Shown: piece after piece, positions 10,301 through 22,300 of the stretch
How the letters are laid out: each line of letters opens with the position of its first letter
Numbering within the stretch: position 1 is the stretch's first letter
Source of the DNA: Callorhinus ursinus
Lineage: Eukaryota; Chordata; Mammalia; Carnivora; Otariidae
DNA: 64,000 nt
NCBI RefSeq assembly: GCF_003265705.1
Contig: NW_020312867.1
Span: forward strand, 2,879,307-2,943,306
Direction of reading: 5' to 3'
Made by a program: the position numbers and the translations under genes
Notes under the pieces: model-generated
What the model saw: the letters and a program-made list of their open reading frames with translations, nothing else
Databases searched by the model: none
What the model was told of the DNA's origin: nothing

Positions 10301-13300
10301 ACTTCACCCATTCAGCCTACCAGTACAAGGGTGGGCCCCTAGCTCTGCCCCATTTCCCATCTTGAGCAGAGAGATTTAGCTTTGGGCATTGAGAATGCAA
10401 ACCAAACAACATAGACTTGTACTGTAGCTCAAATGTTTACCTTGTGTCTCTTTTCAATTGTTCTAGGAAGAGTTGCAGGCCAACTTGGACCTGATTCAAA
10501 CCTACAGGCTGCATATTGCCCAAGATATCAATCAAGAAAATCTACAGCTCTTCCTGGGTTCTTATAACGGGTACAGTTGTTTCCTATTCCTCCACCTAAA
10601 TGTAAACTAGGTCCAAAAAGATAACGGACATTTGAGGGAAGAGGGGCAGGGAAAATAAACTACTTCTTTCAGTGCTGTGTCATGAGATTGCTTTCATGCT
10701 GTTCACCACAGTAAAGGAAGAAGGGCTGTCAGACAGATAGGAAGACAGGTTTCAGGGAAAATGAATGGGGGCACCTGCCTGGCTCAATTGGTAGAGTGTG
10801 CGACTTGATTTTGGGGTCATGAATTCAAGTTCCATGTTGGGTGTAGAGATTACTTAAAAAAAAAATGAACTGAACGCTGTTTGGGGCACATTCAAATACC
10901 ATTTGTAGTTTTCCTTTTTTTTTTTTTAAAGATTTTATTTATTTATTTGAGAGAGAAAGAGAATGAGAGATAGAAAGCACGAGAGGGAAGAGGGTCAGAG
11001 GGAGAAGCAGACTCCCTGCTGAGCAGGAAGCCCGATGTGGGACTCGATCCCGGGACTCCAGGATCATGACCTGAGCCGAAGGCAGTCGCTTAACCAACTG
11101 AACCACCCAGGCGCCCGAAATACCATTTGTAGTTTTAAGATGTTTTGAGATTAAAAAAATACCTACGTTACGTAGACACACACAACATCCATGTAATGTG
11201 AGGCAGGACAGAAAAATACATGGAGAAGAGGCAAAGAAAAGAAGTCTTAGGCCTCGATTCAGTCTCTCTTCACTGACATCTTGTCATCAGGCAGAAGTAA
11301 CACATGGACACTAGTAAATTCTCTTTTATTTGTGTACATTCCAAAACCTACTGTCATGTCTCCCTCAGTCACTGAGAGAGTTGGATTCTTATCTTGGGAC
11401 CAGTTTTTCCAAGGTTAAACATATTCACTCCTTCTAGCTTTCTGAGTACATGGGAAAAGATTGAAAAAATGGATCAGCTATAACTTACGTAAACTCACCC
11501 AGAGATTTTGAACCTGGTCTCTCCAACTCCTTTCTCCGTATAACAGAGCCTGCTTATTTTCAGTTGAAATCAGAAAGGTTTATTAAGTCCTGCACTAAAC
11601 TATGTTAGTTACAAGTTTTCCCCCAAAAAAGTTCCCCTTCTCTTAAGGAATTTATTCCTATAAACTAGTTGGAAAATTAAACACAACTTGAGGATTTCAG
11701 TAGCATTGCTGTTGAGTTTTGAAGTTGCTTCTAAACTTCTGGCATCCCATTGTGCCCCTCAAGGTTGAGCCAGAAACCTTGTTCCTGCTCTGTACCACTC
11801 AGGATGCTACTAAAATGGCTTCTCATGAATGAAGTGCACAAGGCCCCTTCCCTCATCAGGTGTGAAGGAAAGATAGTTTCAAATTCCTTGATACATTTTG
11901 GTCTTCATAACAAGGAAATCATCTGAGTTGCCATGATTTTACCTGAAAGGGGTATTGATTGCTTCCTTTGTTTTTCTAGACGCAGAGACCTAGAGATTGA
12001 AAGACCCTTGCTGGGCCAAAACGATAACAAATCAAAGACATTAAAGTAAGTCCCTCGGCTTCCCTAGTAAGTTACTAAATATCTTTGCCTTTCATAAACT
12101 AATGCAGTATTCAGGGGAATATAGGTGCTGTTTGCAGAATGTCACCTCTTAATTTTGCTTTTCCCCAGGTGTTCTACTCTATTGGTGGTAGGGGACAGTT
12201 CACCTGCAGTTGAGGCTGTGGTAAGTATGTCCTGATGTTGTGAAGATAAATGAGATTAAATGCAATAAAATGTATACAGCACGGGGTCCCTGGGTGACTC
12301 AGTCATTGAGCATCTGCCTTCGGCTCAGGTCATGATCTCAGGGTCCTGGGATGGAGCCCTGCATCGGACTCCCTGCTCAGCAGGAAGCCTGCTTCTCCCT
12401 CTCCCACTCCCCCTGCTTGTGTTCCCCCTCTCGCTGTGTCTCTCTGTCAAATAAATAAAATCTTTAAAAAAAGAAAAAAGAAAAAATGTATACAGCACAC
12501 TGCTGGCACACTAGGAACAGTTGGTAAATAGTCGTCTTTGTTATTTCTGATTACACCTATCAGGGTTTGCTCCTTATTACCCAGTTTGGAAAATGAATTC
12601 CTCATCAACCACTAGATTTTATCAGAAGGGATCAGTATTACCTTTGATTGCTTTATATGGTGCAGTTCACTTTGTGGCAAGTAGTATAACTAAACACCAT
12701 TTGCTTATTGTCACGTTTCTGACAGTTCTTCAGCCTTCTGCAGCCACCATACATCTGGAACTGTATCAGGCTGGAAGGCTGCTGAGAGCCTATATGCTTT
12801 TCTCTGCCTCTTCCTCAAGTATATAATACACTGGTAAAAATAATCATGCTCATTGTAGAAAATATGAAAAAATTAAAAAATAGAAGGACAAGGAAACATT
12901 ACAATCCCATTACCCAAAGGTAAATAAACTATTATTTTTTCCTCTAACATACCCCGGGTGATACTAAACATAAAAGATTTGGAGACCTGATTACTGATAG
13001 CATTTTTTTTTTTAAAGATTTTATTTATTTATTTGACAAAGAGACAGCAGGAGAGAACACAAGCAGGGGGAGTGGGGGAGGGAGAAGCAGGCTTCCCGCG
13101 GAGCAGGGAGCCCAATGCGGGGCCTGATCCCAGGACCCTGGGATCATGACCTAAGCCGAAGGCAGACGCTTAATGACTGAGCCACCCAGGCGCCCTGACT
13201 GATAGCATTTTTGATAGCCTTTTTCCATATTATGAAGTCAGTACATCTGTATAATAGTTAGTCTTGTAAATGTGCCTTTGTTTAACCTCATTCTCCAGTT

Positions 13301-16300
13301 GATGATACCAGATTCTGCACCATTGATAATGTAGCTGTTGAACATCCGTATTGAATTTTTTATCATTTCCCTGGGATAGATTTCTAGAAGTGGAATTAAT
13401 GTGTCAAAAATCATAAACCTTTGCAAAATGTTTTATAACATTTGCCAGATTCCTTTCCAGAAAGGACATAGTAGTGTGTTGGCACCAGCAGTGTATGAGA
13501 GTGCCTGTTTCACAGCATCTTGTCCAGCATTGGATTTTTAAATTTTATTAATAATTTAATAGATTAAAAATGGTGTGCCACTGTTTTAATGTGCATTTTT
13601 TTTTTATTACAAATGAAGTTGACAGTTTTTCACGTATCTGTTAGGGTTTACTTGTCTTTCCCACAGTATATGTAATATAAGAGGTATCTGTGTGAGATTA
13701 CCTGGTTTTCTTTGGCAGCCTTTGCTTCTGCTCTGTTTAGAGAAAAACATTAGGGAGTAAGGCTTTTTTCAGAAAGGGATTCTAGTAGTTAATCAGGGGT
13801 GTAGACATAGGTGGGAAAGTTAATGGGGCAGGGTAAGTGTAAGGTGAGGTAGATGTGATGATATATTTGTACCTCCCTGTATCATCCTGTAAGACATTCT
13901 GTGTCTGTTATAAAATACATGGCATGGCTTTAGCACAGAGGTAAATGACCCTTGAGTCAAAAAAAAAAAAAAAAATTCCCCAAAGGTGATAAAGTTATAG
14001 TGATGATCCCAATTCATCATGAAGGAGATTTATAGAGGTCAGTCTTTTCTGGCTAAAACGGTGGAGATACATGCTACAAAAATATTTATCAAAAACATTT
14101 CTTCAGGGGTGCCTGACTGGCTCAGTTGGTGGAACATGTGACCCTTCATCTTGGGGTCATGAGTTTGAGCCTCACACTGGGTGTAGATACTACTTAAAAA
14201 AATTTTTTCCATAAACATGTGACCTAAAATAAGAAAACAGTGTTATTTTTAGAAAATACCCTTCATCAGAATTTTCTGATAAACTGAGTTATTTTTTTAA
14301 ACTTGCATGGACTTAAAGCAACATTTCCAATTATTTTTCATGACTAGATAGATTGGCCAAGGTCTTGTTTTCTGATTTCCTCATCTTAAGCATTTATAGG
14401 TAAGAACCTCAGGAGCTCTGTTGTATCACAAAGTAGATGCTTTTCCAGACAGATTCTAGCTTGTGAGAGCTAGCATTTTATCCCACAGATTGGTAGGGAT
14501 TAGAGGACTATCCATGCCTGGAAGAGCAGGAAGGAGCTCCTTAAGTTTTGGTTGTTTTTGCTATTCTTGCTCACTTATTCAGCCTCATTTTTTGAGCTTT
14601 TCCCTGTTTGCTCGATGCTATGGGGAATACAAAAATGAATAAGATGGAGTCTCTGCATTTGGTGAGCTAGGGAGAGAGTAGACATGTCAAAAAAACAACC
14701 ATTGCATTTGGCTTACCAGATATGGAGACTTCTTACAGAGTTATAGAAGTTACACAGTGGTAAACCAAGGAAAGCATGATTTATTAAATTAAATCCAGAT
14801 GTGGGGAGTTCATTTTTCCAGAAAATATTTATTGCATATCTACTATGTTCTAAGCACTGTGCTTGGTAGTTAGGGATCCAGTTTTTAAATTCTACAGTTT
14901 AGAGTTAATGATATTCTGTAGTACACTGGTACATTTGCTTATCACTGCCTGCATTGTCATTTGTGTAGAGCAAAAACTGGTTTGGTGATCCTGGTTTTTA
15001 GATCATCCCCTGGTTATAGAAGAGTTTTGTATACCTGCCCATCAGCAGTCCCCAGAGTTCAGCTGGATTACTGGTTCTTGCCTAGGTAATTTTAATAACT
15101 CCCTAACTGGCTCATTGCCTCTGTAGTCTGTCATACAGGCCACTGCTGGTTACTTTACTAAAACAAATCCTTTTACCTCAGAAACCTTCCGTGGCTCCTT
15201 GCCTTCCATGGTCAACTCCAGTCTGCCTCCCAGACTTGCCTTGTAGTGCATCTTCACAGCACACTTCTGTAACCCCACACGTGCCCTGTACATCCACTTC
15301 ACATCTCCTGGTTCTTTGCTTATGCTTTCCCCCCTGACTCTGGAAGCCTTCAAACACCCACCCCTTCTTTTTACTGTGTCTCTTGAAATTCTACTCGTCC
15401 TTCTATACTCCGCTCAGTTGTGAAATTTTGAAGTGATGTCATTCAGCCTTGTACTGTATGTTTTCACCCTAGTGGATTCCAGACTCTTAGCAGTGTTTTG
15501 TATGTATATGCTTGGCAAGCATGTGTAAAAGGAGAGATTTTGTTGATTAAATTAGCCATAAAACATTGCTGAACCTAGAGGTTAAAGCTTTTCTTTGAGG
15601 TCTCTGCCTTCATGGGTATAAGAGTATAGGATACCAAACATGTAAACATAAAGGTTGTAATTCTTAATTATGATAACTGCTGTGAGAGAGAAAATCATAG
15701 AGTAGTCAGTATTTAGTTGGAATAGTGAAAGACCTTGAGTCAGAAAAGAGGGTGTGCAGAATGGCAAACCCAAGGTACAGGGAAGGTATAAGGGGGGTGG
15801 GGATTGGGCTTGGTCAGGGCCATTTGTGCTGGGAAGCCATCAGGACCTCAGTAGGTGAGGGCTATGATCCAGTTCACATTTTAAAATAGATAATTAGCCC
15901 CCAAGTTCTCCTAGCCAGTAGGAGAAATTAAATTCAACATATAGTTCTTTAAATACTCGCAACAGATTCAGAAAATGAAATTAGCCAGACTTTTCGATTT
16001 ACTCAGAAATAATCAGATACCAAGTACATCACATATCTCTTACTTTGTATTTTGATAATTTCTTTGACTGATTCAGCCATGTCCAAACCGAGCTGTTGAT
16101 CTTGGAAGATCATTCTCATGTCAAGCTATTTCTTATTTTTCTAGCGGTTCATAAAATTGTTTTATCTTTTTTTCCTTTTTTAAGGTTGAATGCAACTCTC
16201 GCCTGAACCCTATAAATACAACTTTGCTAAAGGTAAGGTGCTTTCTTTCCTCATTGCCAGTAGATTTATGAGTAAATTATACATGGCTCAAAATACTCTA

Positions 16301-19300
16301 TTTCTGGAAGAGTTGCCCAAAGAGAAGGAAAGCTTCTCTCTCTCTCTCTGATTCTTTTTTTTTTTATTTCTTTTTCCTGAATATATTCTCAATGTAGAAT
16401 ATTGGAAAATAGAGAAAAGTAAAGGATAGAAATCAATAAAAATTACTCATAATCCTACCACCCAAAATTCCCCTCTGCTAAAAATACTGATGTCTTAGGG
16501 TGCCTGGGTGGCTCAGTCAGTTAAGCATCCAACTCTTGATTTTTGCTCAGGTCACAATCTCAGGGTCATGAACTCAAGCCTCCTTGGGATCTGTGCTGGG
16601 TGTGGAGCCTGCTTAAGATTCTCTCTATCCCTCTGCCCCTCTCCCCGCCCAACCCCTGTGCTCGCTCTCCAAAAGAAAAAAAAATTGGGGTCTTTTTCCT
16701 GTACGCTTTTTTTTTTTTAAAGATTTTATTTATTTATTTGACAGAGAGAGACACAGTGAGAGAGGGAACACAAGCAGGGGGAGTGGGAGAGGGAGAAGCA
16801 GACTCCCCGCCGAGCAGGGAGCCCGATGTGGGGCTCGATCCTAGGACCCTGGGATCATGACCTGAGCCGAAAGCAGATGCTCAATGACTGAGCCACCCAG
16901 GCGCCCCTCCTGTACACTTTTATATCATTAAGGTCAGGATATTTACAGCCCTGTGTCTGGGTTTTGTTTTTTGTTTTTTTTAAGACTTAATTATTTATTT
17001 GTCAGAGAGAGAGAACAGGCAGAGGAAGAAGCAGGCTCCCCTCTGAGCAGGGACCCCATGCGGGACATGGGATCCCAGGACACTGGGATCATGACCTGAG
17101 CCAAAGGCAGACGTTTAACTGACTGAGCCACCCAGGTGTCCCTCCTCAACTTTTTGATATCAGTATCTAAGCATGTCATTAAAAAGTTCATAAGCATTAT
17201 TTAATTTTGTGAGAATTAGGATGAATGGAAATTATTTACATGCTATGTCCCATTGTATTGTGTAGGAAGCTTCTGGTAACATTCTGATAAGAGGGTGGGT
17301 GCATTTTCTTTCTCTTAGGGCAAATAGAGAACAACTCTTCTACTGAATTTCTAGTTAGTGTCAGATTTCTCTCCCTTTTCATTGTACCCCAGGCAAGAGT
17401 GTCAACCTTGTTTTTTTCTACAGCCTGTAGTAAAATGTTCAGGGGCCTGACATCCTGATTTGAATATGGATTACTGTATTTAAGTGCTGATCTTACATTG
17501 CTTACTGCTACTTTCTCAGCCTGAAAGACCTCTGCTTTCTTCCCTTTCTCTTTGAAGTGGCTTGAAAGGGAAGTGCTGTCACCAGAAGCAGGCCATCGTT
17601 CCTGGAAATAGAACATGAGGTTAATGCTCTGAGGTGACAGAATGCAGAATGTGGTGAGGTCCAGGTGGTTGATGAACTGGTCCAAAATAGGGATGTTATT
17701 TTAAAAGTATATGGTTTCAAGTAGTTTTTCAGTACAGGTTTGAATCAGTATTTTGAAAGCACAAAACTGAACTCTGTAGTAGCTGTAGATGTAGTTTTTT
17801 CTGGGCAAAAATGCCCACTGCAGCAGCATAATTGAACTGGCTCTCCAGCTACCTGATAGGCATCAAGCTTGGAAATAGTCTCTTCTAATATTCTCTCTCT
17901 GCATGTGCTAATTGTTTTATGTCAGATTTTGACTCCTAACTAAACTTCATGAAAATACAGCCTCTGCCAGTTAGGTGTATATTTAATCAGGGTAAATGTT
18001 TGTCCCTGATATTATTTGTAGAATTTTAAGGGATTGTCCCATTAACCTCAAATTCCTGTGCCTTCTGTGACATTCCCATCTGCTAAATAACAGTCCCCAC
18101 CTCAAAGAAAGTGTTCATGCTAGTGAATAGAAACGATGGTTTATTTTTTTGAGAGAGAGAGTGTGAGCAGGGGAGGGGCAGAGGGTAAGGGAGAGGGAGA
18201 ATCTTAAGCAGACTCCACACTCTGGGCAGGGCTCAGTCTCACAACCCTGGGATTATAACTTGAGCTGAAACCAAAAGTTGGATGTTCAACTGACTGAGCC
18301 ACCAGGTGCCCCTATCGCTCTCCTTTTTTTTTTTTTTTTAAGTTCCAGTCAGCCTGAATAGGATATACTGTGTACAGAATAAGTAATAGCTGGAAGGAAG
18401 AGGGTGGGTCCATGGTTGGTCATGCCTTAGGAAGTGTTTTCTGCAGATTGGCAGAATCTGCTTCACCTAGGAGCTTGTTAGAAATGCAAGTGCCTGGGGC
18501 GCCTGGGTGGCACAGTCAGTTAAGTGTCCTACTCTGGCTCACATCATGATCTTGGGGTCATGGGATCTAGCCCCCTCATCAGGCTCTGAACTCAGCACGG
18601 AGTCTGCTTGCAACTCTCTCTGCCTCTCCCTCTCTAAAATAAATAAAGCTTTAGGGTGCCTGGGTGGCTCAGTTGGTTGGGTGTCTGCCTTTGGCTTGGG
18701 TCGTGGTCCCAGGGCCCTGCGATCGAGCCCTGCGTTGGGCTCCCTGCCCTGCGGCGGGGGGGAGCCTGTTTCTTCCTCTCCCTCTGCCTGCCACTCCCCC
18801 TGCTTGTGCTCTCTTTCTCTCTCTCTCCGTCAAATAAGTGGAACTTTAAAAAATAAATAAATCTTTTTAAAAAAGGGAAAAAGAGCAAGTTCTTGGGGTA
18901 CCTGGGTGGCTCAGTCAGTTAAGCATCCAACTCTTGATTTCGGCTCAGGTCATGATCTCAGGGTCATGAGATATGGAGCCCTGCCCTAGGTGTAGAGTCT
19001 GCTTAAGATTCTCTCTCTCCCTCTTCCCCTACCGCCCGCCGCCCCACACACACGCTCTCTCTTTTTTTTTTTTTTTAAGATGTTATTTATTTATTTGACA
19101 GAGAGAGACACAGTGAGAGAGTGAACACAAGCAGGGTGAGTGAGAGAGGGAGAAGCAGGCTTCCCACTGAGCAGGGAGCCCGATGTGGGGCTCAGTCCCA
19201 GGACCCCGGGATCATGACCTGAGCCGAAGGCAGACGCTTAATGACTGAGCCACCCAGGCGCCCCCATGCTCTCTCTTTAAAAAAAAAAAAGGAAAGAAAT

Positions 19301-22300
19301 CAAGTTTTCGAGCTCCACCCCAGGCCTATTAAATCAGTATCTCTAGAGCAGAAACCCAAGAATCTGAGTTTTAATGAGTCTTCTAGGTAATTCCAGTGTG
19401 TGCTAACAAAACCCTACTCTAGAAATCCTTGCACAAGTGAGAATAACCAGGGGTGCCTGGGTGGCTCAGTCGTTAAGCACCTGCCTTCGGCTCAGGTCAT
19501 GATCCCAGGGTCCTGAGATCAAGACTTGCATTGGACTCACTGCTCGGCAGGAAGCCTGCTTCTCCCTCTCCCACTCCCCCTGCTTATGTTCCCTCTCTTG
19601 CTCGCTCTCTCTATATATCAAATAAATAAATAAAATCTTAAAAGAAAACAAAACAAGTGAGAATAACCAGCTGTAAATATTTATGAAGTGAGAGACAGCC
19701 TCACCAAGTCCAGCTTTGAGAGGAAAGTGGCTGACCAAGTGAGTTGACCAAATTCAACATCACCATCTCATTGGAGAAATCCCCTTAGTTGTAGAATGAA
19801 AATAATATTGGGCTGAGAGGGAATTTAGGAAGCATGGTACCCTGAGAAGTTAGGTTCATGCTGTTTGAGGACTCTGAAAGTAACATTCTTCAGGTGGAGG
19901 CAGAACCATAGTTGAAGACAGTGGTTAATTTCACTGTCACCCCTAAAGGGTGACAGAATTTCCCTAAAGGGAAATTCTCAACCTCGGCCTGAATTCTCAA
20001 CCTAAAGGCCAGGCTCTACATCTTACTGATGAATAAGTATTAAATAATCTTTTCAGATTTATATCCAAGGTTATTTCTAGGATGTAAGTCTTCATATAAG
20101 AGTGCATTGAGGACAGTCACCTGGGTGGGTGGCTCAGTCGGTTGAGCGTCTGCCTTCTGCTCAGGTCGTGATCTCAGGATCCTGGGATCGAGTCCTGCAT
20201 GGGGCTCCCTGCTCAGCAGGGAGTCTGCTTCTCTCTCTCTGCCCCTCCCCAGTGCTCGAGCTCTCTTGCTCTCTCTCTCAAATAAATAAATAAATAAAAA
20301 TCTTAAAAAAAAAACAACAACCCAAAACCCAAACTGTTAAAAAAAAAAAAGAGTGCATTGAGGAAACCTACACTTGGTTGCAGTTAAACATTAAGTTAAG
20401 GAACCTAAAATTCAATCCTGTCCTGTTTGAAAGGCCTTAGGGATTTTCAGAGCATGTCCCCTAAGTATAAGTACCAGCTGACTTATGTATTTTTCCTCTT
20501 TTAGATGGCAGACTGTGGTGGACTGCCCCAAGTAGTACAGGTAAGGAGGGGCTTTGTTGTTGTTGTTCTTGCCTTTTTCTAAAGCACTCATTTGATTCTG
20601 CCTCTCTGTGTGTGCAAAGATTAATACCTTCTTATTTTGTCTCCCAGCCTGGAAAGCTCACCGAGGCCTTCAAGTACTTTTTGCAGGGAATGGGCTACAG
20701 TGAGTAGCATAAAACTTCCTTTCTAGCAAAAATTTAATGATAATGGGGTCATTTTGACGTCTGGGGAGCACACATTTCTCAGGGCATAATGCCTGTGCTA
20801 GCCAGCCTGCAGTCAAGTAGAAACCAGAATGTTCATGGAGCATTCATCTGTGCGTATACAATAAGGTGAGCTGACACTTACTAAGCGCTTACCTTGTGCT
20901 GGGCATTCAGTGTTTATAACCTTAAGAGGTAAGTTCTGTTTTAGTCCTATTTTATAGAAGAAGAAACTGAGGTTCAAAGAGGCTAAACACATTTCCCAGG
21001 GTAACAGTTCACCTGCAGAACCCTAGCAGTCTGACTCCAGAGCCCATGTTTTCAATCACTGAGGCTTAGGCTTTCCTAAGCTTGTGAATCTGAAATTAAT
21101 GATTTGCATTTGAACTCAGCTGGTAATGACTCCTGGCCTAGAGAAACAAAGTGGAGACTTCAGAAGAAAACGGTAGTGTCCTCAGTTACATTCGCCCCAC
21201 CACAGGAAATGAACTTGTACAGTAGTTTAGAGTGAGTCCAAGGATGTGTCCATATCGTGTGCCACTGTCCTGGTCTCTTGTATTGTGAGACCCCTGAGCT
21301 TTCTCATTTGTCACAGACTATCCACACTTGCTCCTTTCTTGGAATTTTTAAGGAGAAAAACTCTTCAACCCAGGTACAGAGCTGTTTACCCAGGAGAGTG
21401 ATTTTTTTTTTTCCTGTCTTTGGTTTAAGTGTGGAAAATGGCCATTGAACAGCTGCCTGGGCAGCAGCTGACCCCTGGGTATAGCCCTGTGCCTGGCAGG
21501 CAGACTGTGTATGTTTCGTCTAGAGTGGCTGTGTCATCCCCGTCTGTGAGCCACTACCAACCGAGCCCACACCCACATCTCTCTGGCTCACTGGGAGGAG
21601 AAGTCCCTCTCCTAGCCAGTTCTCATCCCTTTCCTAGGAAATAGCTCATCTTCCAGCGCATTTCTGATCCAAAACAGATGGCTGTTTATAGTGGAGGGGA
21701 AAACAGTTGCCCTCGACTAGTTGAGAGAAGTAACATCTGAGATGCTTAATAAAACATGAGTCAGCCTCAACTCTTCTCTGAGACCTTAAAATAAAACTTC
21801 ATCCCCAGCTTAGAATATTCTGTCAGTGTTACTAGGCAGCCAAGGTTGCCACTTGGCACTCTTGGGTCACTAACGTGCCTTTTCCTGTGTCCATCCTGCT
21901 TCCAGTCCCGTATGTGCAGCTCAGTCACCTGAGCACCGAGTCAGGTACCTTCCTCCATGCTGGCCCCGCCCCTGCCTCCCAGTCACGCTCTCCTGGCTGC
22001 ATTGGCTGCCTGCAGCATGTCCGCGGTTTTCCTGTGCAGTGAGAGCCCGATAGAACGGGGCTCGTTGTGCCCTAAGAGGGTTAGCCTACAGGTCCAGCCC
22101 TGGTTCCCCAGAAGAAAGGAGCGGGTTGTAATAATCAGGCTTCCTCTTACCCAAATCCAGGGTCACAGCAGTAGCTGAAACTGTAGGCACAACCCCTCTT
22201 CCACCACCACCTACTCATCTTTGCATGAACCCCAGACACAGGAATTGAAGGGCAGCTTTGATTCTAAATAGGAGTGCCAGAGCCTGTGTCTGGAAAACTC

